From Maratus speciosus (Eukaryota; Arthropoda; Arachnida; Araneae; Salticidae): DNA of 64,000 nucleotides. The stretch's first letter is position 1; every line of letters begins with the position of its first letter. Both the position numbers and the translations under genes were made by a program. Below, in pieces: positions 12,741 through 22,676 of the stretch. The DNA lies in the NCBI GenBank assembly GCA_963932465.1, contig OZ010792.1:285121836-285185835 (forward strand). Direction: 5' to 3'. Below the pieces are notes generated by a model that worked only from the letters and a program-made list of their open reading frames with translations, was not told the DNA's origin and did no database searches.

Positions 12741-12744
12741 TTAA

Positions 12745-14055
12745 ACAGATTAACAGTCTTTAACTTCGGTTTGCCTGTCCGTTTTTCTGTATGGCTGTCT
12801 GTCCGCGCTCTAACTCTCGTAACTAAACTCGGATTTCCCTGAAACATTTAGATATTGACGTTTACCATAACACGTTCCTTATTTCTAATGAAGTTTGTAG
12901 CATGTTTAGTTCATTTACAGGGACAGTCAAAAGTATTCCGTTACATTACGGCCTATGGAAAAAAATCGTTTCAAAGGATTTTTAATGATTTTACACGCTT
13001 TCAAACAGAATAAAATTGATATGCATTTATGAAGCGCATTTAAATATGCATTCTGCTGAATATGCGATGCATAGAATAGTTATTGTTCATTTACAGGGCT
13101 AAAAAAGGAATTCCAATACATAATGATATAGGTGTGGAGGGAATTGTTTATGGCGTACTTTAATTTTGTTAATCTATTTCATATATAATGGAATTTATAT
13201 ACGTCGCTGAAGTTTACATACTATAAATTATTTCATGTATAATACGAAGTGCATATAGCATTTACAGGGACATACAAAATATTTCAATACTATATTGTAT
13301 CCGAAGTACTGTTCATTAGCGATGATTGCTGGGAATGCATTTTTAATTATGATATGCGCTTTTATGATTCACTATATTTATGCACAGTATATGGTGTATA
13401 TAAATGCTACAATTCGTATACAGGGCTACACAAAAGTACTCGTAAGGGTTACTGCATATGGGCGCAAATTGTTTAAAGGTGGCTTTTAAATGAGTTGTTC
13501 TTTTTTACGCTGAAATGCATTTAATTTGCTAAGAAATGTTTGTAGAATATAGATAAAATGATATACAGGGTCACGTAAAGAATTGGATACATGGCCGTCT
13601 GTAAATCATAATTTCTGGAAATGTGATTTCAGCAGTTTTAAAAGTGTTTTAGTTTGAATTAAATTTTAACTAAATAGTGGCGTGTAATTAAGGTTCTAGG
13701 TAAACTACAGGATTGTACAAAAGTATTTAAGTATCTTTCCATTTATTAGTATAAATTGCTGAAAGAGAATTACAACCTGTTATGTTTCAATTGCTAAACT
13801 AAATTTCCCCATTATATAGTATATATATCAACCTACAGATCAAATACAGGACTGTTCAAAAGAATTAGAAAACATATTTGGCTATGGACGGTAACTGCTT
13901 AAATCATTTTTTCAAATGTTTTATGCGTTTTCTAAAATGTTTACTTAGTTATCTTATTTATGTTATTTCCCTAAATTACGATGTCTTGTTAAAGTATTCA
14001 GGAAGCGTTGGAAAGTGTTTTATAATCTATGCTTAACGCATGATTTTTCTTACTT
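12745..14055 (+). repeat. Dispersed repeat copy 2, longer version
   Basis: Begins with CTGTCCGTTTTTCTGTATGGC, then repeats of the CAGGGACAGTCAAAAGTATTCC type (12918, with weaker copies near 13098, 13262 and 13420). It ends with the 13482-14055 segment that duplicates 5760-6372. It shares units with the 9891-10779 element and with 62760-63290, so this is one family with internally amplified ~170-bp modules. Two overlapping short ORFs at 13249-13489 are repeat translations. Confidence 0.6.
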
Positions 14056-14592
14056 GTTTTTTTTTCTTTTTCGCAGATCAGTCTTTTCCTATAAAACATA
14101 CAAAATCTATTTAGGTCATATTCACAAAATACAATATACACGGGAATAAAAAAATTAAATAAATATGGCTTATAATGTCGTATTTAATAAAGCAATGACT
14201 AATCATAACACCTTAAAATCTTACACATTCTTAATATCGAGCTTGTACTCAAGATCAAGCTTGGAATTTAATAAAAAAAAAAGATGTCAGTTGATAAGCA
14301 TTGTTTTTTAAGTGGAAAAATTTAAAATATTTTAGAAGAACAGGACTCCAAAATAGCGATATTTTGCTAAAAAGTATGGTAAAAATATAAGATTTTACAT
14401 TTCAAACAAAACTTTATTTCAAAATTGTGCATTTTAAAATACATCACAGTGCTTATGACAAGAACCATCACAGTATTGAAACTTGGAAAATTTTCCAGAG
14501 AGAAACATTCGGCTTGCATACAATATTTCAAATGAAAATCAAATTTTAAATTAATTGCTTAAAAGGTGCAAAGGCTAACATAGTGAAAAAGA

Positions 14593-14663
14593 TTCCATGC
14601 CGGGACTCGAATCCGGGCCATCAGTATAGTGCACTGACATTCTCCCGACTAAACCACATGGAA
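14593..14663 (-). tRNA. tRNA-like sequence (tRNA-derived repeat or pseudogene), copy 1
   Basis: Minus-strand 71-mer with a perfect 7-bp acceptor (TTCCATG/CATGGAA), an A box (TGGTTTAGTCGG), a 5-bp anticodon stem (TCAGT/ACTGA) and a B box (GATTCGAGTCC). The anticodon loop GCACTAT lacks the invariant T33 and would give anticodon ACT, which ordinary tRNA sets do not use. T-stem pair 53-61 is A-C. This argues against a functional tRNA and for a tRNA-derived repeat. No CCA is encoded. Confidence 0.55.
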
Positions 14664-15116
14664 CGATACCCAGCCTGGAAAATTTCTCACTATTACATGT
14701 TGGCAAGGCTACAAAAGCAGCACGAGAAGGGATATTTATCGTGAGCCACCGACATGTGGCAAACACGAAACTTAATTAAATCCAGATTCGATTGAAACTA
14801 CATTAGTACTTGGAAATTTTTCCAAAGAGAAACCTTCGCCTTGAATGCAATATTTAAAATGAAAATCAAATTTCAAATTAAAACTGCCTTTTAAGCATGT
14901 AATTTGAAATTACATTTTCATTTGAAATATTGTATGCTAGGCGAATGGTTCTCTCTGGAAAAATTTCCAAATATTAATATAGTTTCAATCGATGCTGGAT
15001 TTAATTAAGTTTCGTGTTTGCCCCATGTCGGTGGCTCACGATAAATATCCCATTTTGTGCTGCTTTTGTAGCCTTGCCAACATATAATAGTGAGAAATTT
15101 TCCAGGCTGGGTATCG

Positions 15117-15187
15117 TTCCATGTGGTTTAGTCGGGAGAATGTCAGTGCGCTATACTGATGGCCCGGGTTCGAGTCCCAGCATGGAA
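15117..15187 (+). tRNA. tRNA-like sequence, copy 2
   Basis: Inverted partner of the copy at 14593-14663, differing at a few positions. The acceptor is TTCCATG/CATGGAA, the A box TGGTTTAGTCGG and the B box GGTTCGAGTCC (consensus). The anticodon loop is GCGCTAT, still without T33. T-stem pair 50-64 is C-A. The internal Pol III promoter boxes look intact, so transcription is possible even if the product is not a tRNA. Confidence 0.55.
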
Positions 15188-15254
15188 TCTTTTTCACTAT
15201 GTTGGCCTTTGCGTCTTTTAAGCAATTAATTTGAAATTTGTTTTTCATTTGAAA

Positions 15255-15590
15255 TTATCACAGTGTTTATGACAAATTCGTCACAAATGACACATATTTC
15301 ACAAATTGGTCACAATGTGACTTCAAAACATTGTCACATTCGTCACAGGTTCGTCACAAAGTTAATGCCAAATTAGTCACAAATGACACACCTTTCACAA
15401 ATTAGTCACACCGTGACTTCACAGAATGGTCACAGTGTGACGTCACAAACGACCTCTAAAACGGCCATAACGACCTCGCATTCTAGTCACTATGACGTCA
15501 CATCGACGTCACGTGACGTCACATCGACGGTCACAAAATCACAGCGTGACTTCACAACGACGTCGCCGTGACGTCACCATGCCTTACGGG
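15255..15590. repeat. CRE-like GTCACAA/TGACGTCA-rich block, right arm
   Basis: Many TCACAAAT, GTGACTTCACA and CGTCACGTGACGTCACATCG motifs, including several TGACGTCA octamers at 15490-15590. It is the counterpart of 8866-9130 in the opposite arm. A 62-codon ORF here encodes only a T/S-rich repeat peptide and is rejected as a gene. Confidence 0.6.
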
Positions 15591-15604
15591 AAATATTTAA
15601 AAAA

Positions 15605-15926
15605 TTCTTGCAGGAGGGTTATGCATTAGGTCAAAAGTTTTATTACAGTGATTTTCAATTTTAGTTCGAATTACTAACAATAGATGGCGCTGTAAGCAAT
15701 AGTCGCTAAATTCAGGCTCGATTTTTGGTACTTCGTGGTCCGGATAATACATTTCCATCTCCTTTTTCTGCATGGAACAAGATAAAGGACCAATAATCGA
15801 GCCTGTATTTAGCGGCTATTGCTTGCAGCGCCATCTATTGTTTGTAAATCGAACTAAAATTGAAAATCACTGTAATAAAACTTTTGACCTTATGCATAAC
15901 CCTCCTGCAAGAATTTTTTTAATATC
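15605..15926. repeat. Palindrome centred near 15765
   Basis: The arm 15609-15745 (TGCAGGAGGGTTATGCATTA, CAATAGATGGCGCTGTAAGC) is mirrored by 15785-15926 (CGCCATCTATTG, ATAACCCTCCTGCA). The arms are ~140 bp with a ~40-bp centre. It lies just inside the right inverted repeat of the 7.2-kb element and has no equivalent in the left arm. Confidence 0.8.
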
Positions 15927-16192
15927 TGTCACCGTTTGCAAGTTATTGAATTTTAAAATCAGTCAGTCCTTTTTGGGACACCCGGTATATAGATATATAT
16001 CAATTTTGAACGGAGGGTGGTTTCGGGGCCTGGGGGTCATGATCGATGAAAATATACCAAAGTTTTTTTAAATCGCTTTCCTCCGAACAATTGCAATAGG
16101 TAGCTTTTTGTAATGAAAGCTACATAAAATGTAATAGTTGTATGATACTATATATCTATATCTATCTATCTACCTATATATATATATATATA

Positions 16193-16824
16193 CACAGGGT
16201 GTTTCGTAAAAGATGGGCAAAACTTTAAAAGATGATAGTACACATTCAGACAAACAACTTTCCTCAAAGAATGCATGGTCGGAAATAAAACGCAAAGGTG
16301 GTGGCGCATTTGGAAACTGTGTCCATGCAAACGCTAGAGCTCCATTCTTGTTACGAGTAATCGAGAGAAGAATGACACTAATAGCGTGCAATTTCCATAT
16401 GAGTCAGAAGGCACGCACATGCAAAATTTCGTCTCTATTATATAAAAGTATATATAAAAGCCGCTGTTCTGATTGTGCATCTGTTGATCGCGGTAGGAAC
16501 GTGTCGGAAGATGTTGCCCCCCACTAATAGGGAAAAGGCTGATATGCATTTTATTTGCAATATAAAACACTGCAATATATCTTTTATACAAAACTGCAAA
16601 TGGAAATGACTCAGAAGCTCAACGGTTGTACGCAGAGCGGTTTCGAATCTTCCTTCTGTCACTTAATCGTTCTTTGTGATTTTTGCCTGGTATAATATCA
16701 CCTTCGGCGCCCTCTGGCACCTTTGCGTTTTAATTCCGACCATGCATTCTTTGATGAATGTTGTTTGTTTCGATGTGTACTATCACCTCTGAAAGTTTTG
16801 CCCATCTTTTATGAAACACCTTAT
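16193..16824. mobile_element. ~630-bp MITE with ~115-bp inverted repeats
   Basis: The left end GGGTGTTTCGTAAAAGATGG is mirrored at the right (CCATCTTTTATGAAACACC), continuing through a GATAGTACACAT motif and GAATGCATGGTCGGAA. It is preceded by a TATCTA/TA microsatellite. The interior is non-coding; ORFs reading through both arms are accidental. The outer sequence GATAGTACACATCAAGACAA at about 60873 marks a relative there. Confidence 0.75.
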
Positions 16825-17350
16825 CTATATTTACATAAAATATTCAGTGAGAGAGCTGAGCCTGTTTTCTTGCGCAAATTCAATCAAAACAAGGTTCCAA
16901 AGTCTCAGACAAGTTCATATTTCATCGTCCACTTGTCAAAAGCATTCTCACTTTATGGACTTGATTTCTGTCGATACTGAAATTCCAAATTCCCAGAATC
17001 ATGAACATGCAAAAAGAAATCGAATTTTAATAACTTTCAAACTGATTGTAGGTACATATTTTTGACAGAAAACTAAAACTCATTCAAATTTATATCGAAG
17101 AATTTTGAACATATCGTTTCTCAAATCAATGAGCTGTTATTCTTCTGTTTTTGTCAAATTTGGTGCCTTGCAAATTACAAATGGGAAGGCAAATACCGGG
17201 GAAGGAGTGAACAAGGAATTATTCATATGATAAATAGAAAATGTCGTATAGTTGATACGACACCTTGCAATTTTAATTATTTGTCAAAAACCTTCGCGGA
17301 ACATTTGACAATCCTTCGTGGCACACAGGTTGAGAAACATTGCTCTTGAG

Positions 17351-18339
17351 CCTCACAAGTCTCTTGAGCTTTAATAATTTTTGAGTTTGGCAATATTGAA
17401 TTACCATACAAATGGTGTTTCTGCATAACGCAACAACATGCCTCATACTAATACTGTGTCTGTGTTCAATAATATAATCAAAGTCTCATAGCGTCCATCT
17501 AGCTATTTTTGTATTTGTCTTTCTTATCGATGGCCATTTGAAATGCGTTACAATCAGTTATAATTTTAAATGGAATATTAAACATGTATGCTCTAAATTT
17601 TGTTAAGGTCTTTGTTAGAGCCAAAACAGAATGAAATGTATCATCTATTAAAGATTGTGGCGTTAATGTTGCTCCATTGTCACGATCACTTGCATTACAG
17701 TGGATTTCAGCCGCGCTTTTGTCATTTTATATTAAAAGTACTGTTTCTGATAAATAAATGGCTTTAAGTTAACTAAAAGCATTTTTTTCTTGCACACCAA
17801 ATCGAAATTTAAAATCTTTTCTTACGTGGTTCACTAAAGGTTAGATGTGACTGAATGGTTTTTTGTGAATTTTTTAAAATACCCTGTTAATCCACTGTAA
17901 CTTTGAATACTCTTGGAACATTTTGGTTCTGGAAAATACATTAACGTTTATATTTAAAGTTGGGAAGGATACAATTTACCGCTTATAGTTCTATAGCCCC
18001 CAAAACCCCCCAATTTCACATTGCAAAAAAATACATTTTTAAATATTTAATTCTTGTCCATATTCTGTGACAGATTGTAGGGCAAGTTTTAATTTTCCCA
18101 TAACTTGCGCTTTTGCATGTTTTGGCATGTATTATCATATTATTCATATATATGACTGTGTTGTTTTCACAAAATACGAAATGTATTATCAGTCTATTTT
18201 TGAACTAAACTCTGAGAATAGGCCAGTCCGTATGGGCACTTTAAAAACTCGTACTGACCATTGTGAGTGACGAAGGAGGTGTATTTTCGGAAGCCTTCTT
18301 TAACCTCTAAATTTTAAGAACCGTTTTTTAGATAAATCG
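17351..18339 (-). pseudogene. Gypsy (copy 1) pol: late RT, RNase H
   Basis: Minus-strand reading from right to left shows SFVTHNGQYEFLKCPYGLA (RT block 4 style), YMNNMIIHAKT where YMDD would be expected (both aspartates replaced), a decayed thumb region, then the RNase H-like FKIITDCNAFQMAIDKKDKY. The left end joins, across the hAT element, to 6376-6512. Multiple stops and frameshifts. Inactive, Ty3/Gypsy class. The palindromic MITE separates it from 18545-19500. Confidence 0.75.
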
Positions 18340-18341
18340 TA

Positions 18342-18542
18342 CACTGTTAAAAATTTGCAGCATTCTGGCAGGTCATTTGACCGTTTTTTCCGAAAACGGT
18401 TACACAACCGTAATTTTAACACTATTCTGACCATATTATTGGCCATTTTATGGTCAGAATATAGTTAAATTACGGTTATGAAACCGTTTTTTCAAAAAAC
18501 GGTCGAATGACCTGCCAGAATGCTGCAAAATTTTTAACAGTG
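18342..18542. mobile_element. 201-bp near-perfect palindromic MITE, TA target duplication
   Basis: The ends CACTGTTAAAAATTTGCAGC and the inverse form arms of about 95 bp (CATTCTGGCAGGTCATTTGA, CCGTTTTTTC, ACGGTT) around a short centre near 18440. TA flanks both sides. It sits in the RT domain of the Gypsy copy. When it and one TA are discounted, the pol frame reads through the site, confirming the exact ends. Confidence 0.9.
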
Positions 18543-18544
18543 TA

Positions 18545-19500
18545 GTAAATACCACGGCTAAATGCAATTTATCTATAACTTCATCTATGACTGGTAACGG
18601 AAATGTTGGCGTGTAGCCTTCTATTTCAGAGGTCTGTATGGTTATACATAGTCTTAAATACTTTTGTATAATTAACACCGCGGGCAATGAAAAATCAGAA
18701 CAACTCCTCCGAATAATTACTTGATTTATCCACTCCTCAATTTGTGTTTTTAAAAATTTTTCACACGGCGGAAATCTCCAAGGAAAAGAAGAAATTGGGA
18801 TTTTGTCAGTCGGGTTAATTTTAATTTTAACATTTTAGGACATTTACTATATTGACTAAAAATTTACTTGATTCAACTTCCGTTTTTCACATCTTCACTT
18901 CATTTCCAGAAATTGTTAAAGTTTCGTGGTGAATGACGTTAACGCCAACATTTAAATCTAAAGTAATTATACTGTGAATAACGAGAAAAGTATCAACTTT
19001 AAATTTTGAAATATCAATTTCAGTTTCTGCATCGAAATAAACTGCTGTCCTAATTGGACGTTTCTTTAACCCGGCCACAGGGATACTCGTAGGTTCTAAT
19101 TTCACAACGTTCTTTAATTTATGGTAAACTCTTCTTTAAAGCGTTTTATGGCTGCCCATGTCAATTGAGAAATTCAAATGTACAAACATAGGTTTACTTC
19201 TTTTAGAATAAAATTTTTGGATGTAATTGTATTAACTTGTGACTGACCATTTTGAACATTAGTATCCGTCGATTTTTTTTTATATATTCAAGTGACTTCT
19301 GTCCATATCGATTACAACGAAACAAATGAAACATTTATCCATTTTAATACAGTGAAATGATCTTATTGTTTTTGCCACCAGTATCAAAGATCTGACTTTA
19401 CTGACAGACTTGTTATTAACTTCTATTTCGAATTTAGTTTTAGGTTTAGAATGAGATTTTGCGCTTTCGAAATTTAACTGCAACTTTTCATAAATCTTTA
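18545..19500 (-). pseudogene. Gypsy (copy 1) protease and RT amino-terminal region
   Basis: The minus strand shows a DTG protease motif (DTGGKNNKIIS, about 19380-19410), a spacer with NHETLTISGNEV-like sequence near 18890-18930, then the RT start with LKTQIEEWINQ and FPLPVIDEVIDKLHLAVVF (blocks 1-2). Order and content match Gypsy pol. Frameshifts separate the parts. Its upstream neighbour is a tandem-repeat block that divides it from gag. Confidence 0.7.
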
Positions 19501-19504
19501 ATTT

Positions 19505-20477
19505 TTGCTTAAGGTGGTTCGGGACACATTTTAAAATAATTTTTATTTATTGAGTAAAAATTGTGATTTTTTTTGTGACGGTTAACCATAACATTTGTAA
19601 ACAAAATCACGTGATAAAACTTCTCAACATTTAAAAAGTAGTATGTTGTGGCCATCAAAAAACTTTCTTCTATATAAATCACATAAACAGCCCTAATTCA
19701 TACCAGGGTATACCTGAATTTGAAGTTGATGAAAATTCGTGCATTAGTTCTTGAGATAGAACTATAGTGGAAATTCTGAAAATGCAGCATAGTAGCGCCA
19801 CCTGTTGAGCGATTTGCACCAAAACATAAAGAACACTAATTCATGTCTAGGTATACCTGAATTTGAAAAGTGTTGAAAATCTAAGCATTAGTTCTTAGGA
19901 TAGAACTATTGAAAAAATCGCAAAAAATGCAGAATAACAGCGCCACCTCTTGAGCGATTTAAACCAAAATGTATGAAACGTCAATTCATGTCAAAGACTG
20001 ACAGAATCTGAAGTTTGATGAAAATCCGTGCATTCGTTCTGAAGATTGAGATATTGCGGAACCCGCGAAAAATGCTACTTAGCAACGCCACCTGTGGAGC
20101 GATTTACACCAAAATGTATAAAAAGGGCAATTCATGTCAAGGACTAACTGAATCTGAAGTTTGGTTTAAATCCGTGCATTACTTCTGGAGATTGAACTAT
20201 TGCGGAAATCGCGAAAAATGCTGCATAACAGCGCCATCTGTTAAGCGATTCACACCAAGATGTATAAAACGTCAATTGATGTCATGGACTAACTGAATCC
20301 GAAGTTTGATAAAATACGTGCATTAATTCTGGAAATTGAGCTATTGAGGGAATCGTGAAAAATGCTGCATAGCAGCGCCACCTGTTAAGCTATTTACACT
20401 AAAAACTAATCAGCACCAATTTATATCAGGGAATATCTGAATATAGATTTTTATTAAATTTCTTGCATTAGTTCTTT
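19505..20477 (+). repeat. ~146-bp tandem repeat, about six copies, between gag and protease
   Basis: TTCATGTCAAGG-type units start near 19690, 19832, 19979, 20125, 20271 and 20417 (142-147-bp spacing). Each contains GAATCTGAAGTTTGATGAAA, a TGCATTAGTTCT block and AGCGCCACCTGTTGAGCGAT. It interrupts Gypsy copy 1 between the gag zinc knuckle and the protease. The leading edge GGTGGTTCGGGACACATTTT may be an element end. No target duplication identified. Confidence 0.85.
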
Positions 20478-20890
20478 ATATATACTGCCCACAAAATTTG
20501 TGTCGCATACAGACAGACTCAACGACAAACATTTCGTAAAAATGTTTTTCGGAATCTCTGACCCCTAAAACGTGTAAATCCGTTGAAAACCAAAAGTCTA
20601 AAATTTTCATGGATCCAATACTTTCTTCTTGTAAAGATAAAGGAAAGTAAAAAAACAGAGAAGCTTGTAATGTAATAAATTTTTTTAGAAAATTTGAAGA
20701 TTTTAGTGACGCGGAACCCTTTAAATTCACATATATTAGAACAGCCGTACAAAAATGATTTCTCAAACACAGAATCATTTATTCCATTTATTACATAAGA
20801 TATGAATGCTGAATCTTCAACATTATATTTCATTTTCTTTTTTGATAACAAATCATAAAGCTCTGCTAAAATAAGAGCTGGTCCGATTCA
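20478..20890 (-). pseudogene. Gypsy (copy 1) gag remnant
   Basis: The minus strand reads AELYDLLSKKKMK, then DSAFISYVINGINDSVFEKS and LYGCSNICEFKG, resembling the C-terminal gag of Gypsy elements. After frameshifts come SEKHFYE and HKFCGQYI, which look like decayed CCHC zinc knuckles. Its order upstream of the protease on the same strand supports the assignment. No LTR was found further right. Confidence 0.55.
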
Positions 20891-21731
20891 GAAATTAGTA
20901 ATTATTTAAATTTATTCCAACTATTTAATTTACTTTCGCTTTGAATTAATAATTTTGTTTTTGGACATATATCATTCTGCTAGAATTTTTATTACACCCC
21001 GGTACGGTATGCTATTTCTGTCTCCCAGCTTATTTTATGTCGTCTTCAAAAAATAACGTTACCTTGCAAAAGCCAGCAGTAAAACAAAGCAGTACGATTA
21101 AATACTCCATAGCAATTTTTTAAACTTCTAAGCATCGCACATTTTCAATTTTTATACCGCCGTATTGAAAAAAAAAGTACTTTTTAATGCAATTTGTTTG
21201 AAAACTGCATCTCATTTCTTTTTGAAATATTAATTTTTTTGTAGTTTTTGGAGCCATTTGCTTAATATTGGCAACGGAAGTACTCCATTTCTGTAGAAAG
21301 TAAAGGAAAAATAGTTGTAAAATAGTAATTATATCTTTTTGTTGCCATTATTTCATAACAACCGAAAGAAAATGTGATTAAAATATGTGCTATTTTGAAA
21401 AAATATAAACGAAGGATTTCTGTTTAAACATGAAGCTATTATAAACTATATTTAATTTTAAGTATCTTATATTAATGTTTCAAACAAATGAAGGCATATG
21501 AATCATTAGACAGCCGTTTTTTTTTATCGAGTTTCTTTAATGACGGCATCTTTTTGCTGCAATTGTGTATTATTTTGCGATAGTGACGTCCTATGCCTGC
21601 TTTATTGTAAATGTTTAAGGGTGGATCGTAAATGTGGAATTCTTAAGCGGATGCGAAAGGCGTAATTTTACATAAAAGATATTGCTGTAAGTCTTAAAAT
21701 TTAAATATGTTTTGTACTGTTTATATATACA
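20891..21731. other. Non-coding AT-rich interval
   Basis: No gene recognised. Gypsy similarity fades after 20900. No LTR, inverted repeat or tandem array is visible. Confidence 0.45.
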
Positions 21732-22060
21732 CTAGGAGGCTATGCCCCCTGCAAACTACGCTCTCCGTTTAGGCACCGCAGAATCTAAAAACACGCTAAT
21801 CTGATGGGTTTTTAAAAAATATTAGAGAAGATTGAATTATACCGAAAAAAGCTGTGCAGATCTCCCTCTAAACGGGTTTCCATTCAATTCCCTTTGATTG
21901 CAAAAATTTAAGGGCAAATCAGTTGCTGTTAAGACATCCAATGGTTGTTTTCGTTTTTTATTAAAGAGGATCAGTTAAACATTTGAAAAGAAGCTAAAAT
22001 AAAATGAATTAAGTATACAGAGTCTTTGTCTCCCGGTATTTTAAAACAATCTCTATCAAT
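21732..22060 (-). mobile_element. Short Helitron-like element, 3' end at 21732
   Basis: On the minus strand it ends CAGGGGGCATAGCCTCCTAG followed by T: a GC hairpin just before CTAG, as in Helitron 3' ends. The preceding ~300 bp is homologous to 33980-34452 (shared GATTAGCGTG, AGAGGGAGATC, CAATCAAAGGGAA, and AGAGTCTTTGTCTCC near the other end). Non-autonomous, non-coding. The 5' boundary is approximate. Confidence 0.6.
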
Positions 22061-22277
22061 AGCTTAATTCATGTGACTATCATCAACAGTTCCGGGACTA
22101 CCACTTCGCTTTTTATACTCTAGGTGCCATTTTGGTACTTTAATGTTAGCCAGGCACAGGTGATAATTCGCCAAATATTATTCTATCGCCATCATTTCAT
22201 CTATATTATAATAGTTCAAGTCATCAACTGCCATAAACAAATAAGGTCTGATCCCTTCTCCTTTCATATGAAAGTTT

Positions 22278-22443
22278 GGCACAGATGTCATACACGTATT
22301 TAGATTGGCGCAATTTTTTTTTCCTATGCCAATTTGTGGAACTCATCACCTGCATAAACAACAATATCCGGCTTACCATATCAAGCAAAATAATATTGGC
22401 GTCAGAAAATAATCGCGCCAATATGGGATATGACATCTGTGCC
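22278..22443. mobile_element. 166-bp MITE with 8-bp target duplication
   Basis: The ends GGCACAGATGTCATA and TATGACATCTGTGCC are perfect inverses. GAAAGTTT flanks both sides (22270-22277 and 22444-22451), a perfect 8-bp duplication. The overlapping ORFs on both strands are by-products of the palindromic ends. Same family as 22677-23245. Confidence 0.88.
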
Positions 22444-22676
22444 GAAAGTTTTCCATTTTGATTAAAAAATCAAATTATTTTTTTTCGAATAAAACTACAT
22501 AAAAGTTTCCATGGTTGCAAAGAATTCTTGTTACTGTTACGCTAGCTGGTTGCAAATCTCGCCCATAGCTTTTTTTTCAACTCGCCAGTTAGCATGTTTT
22601 TTTCCCGAGTGATAAATTAAAACATTGATTTGAATCTGAAATTAAATGTCATGGTTTGTTGCATTATTTAATGTTT

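Larger units (their letters stand above)
14440..15280. repeat. Long inverted repeat centred near 14880, carrying tRNA-like sequences
   Basis: Both arms carry the same ~370-400-bp segment in opposite orientation: TGCTTAAAAGG next to CTAACATAGTGAAAAAGATT on the left, with the mirror image around 15180-15230 on the right. The outer ends also match (ATCACAGTGCTTATGACA against ATCACAGTGTTTATGACA). It could fold into a large hairpin. Each arm contains one tRNA-like sequence. Confidence 0.8.
8802..15985. mobile_element. 7.2-kb element with ~60-bp near-identical inverted repeats, TA-flanked
   Basis: CCGGGTGTCCCAAAAAGGAC at the left is mirrored at the right, and the inverted match runs about 60 bp to GTGACA (8802-8860 and 15927-15985) with no mismatch that I can see. 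TA flanks both ends, suggesting a Tc1/mariner-type MITE or a foldback element. Subterminal clusters of TGACGTCA/GTGACGTCAC occur in both arms. Internally there are two smaller MITEs, dispersed repeats and an inverted tRNA-like pair. No transposase ORF is present. Confidence 0.65.
6521..17342. mobile_element. 10.8-kb composite hAT-type element, 8-bp target duplications
   Basis: The left end CAGTGTTTCTCAAACT and the inverted right end CAATGTTTCTCAACCT match at 14 of 16 positions. Both belong to the CA..TG hAT style, with GGCACAC close behind each. CTCTTGAG flanks both ends (6513-6520 and 17343-17350), a perfect octamer. The flanks are two parts of one Gypsy pol gene, which independently supports the boundaries. 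The interior is non-coding: tandem repeats, a large inverted-repeat element, MITEs and tRNA-like sequences. I saw no hAT transposase, so it was mobilised in trans or grew by later insertions. Confidence 0.8.

Noticed and set aside
14575..15248. Paired ORFs encoding similar peptides (MFA[T/P]CRWLTINIP...) at 14575-14766 and 15014-15229
   Set aside because: They are the two arms of an inverted repeat read in the same sense through a tRNA-like sequence; the similarity reflects DNA, not protein, conservation.
15383..15571. Thr/Ser-rich ORF of 62 codons
   Set aside because: Pure translation of GTCACA/TGACGTCA repeats.
16213..17065. Overlapping ORFs of 70-104 codons around the 16.2-kb MITE
   Set aside because: They cross MITE arms on both strands and show no domain.
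20015..20296. ORF of 93 codons in the 146-bp repeat block
   Set aside because: It repeats the tandem unit and has no recognisable domain.
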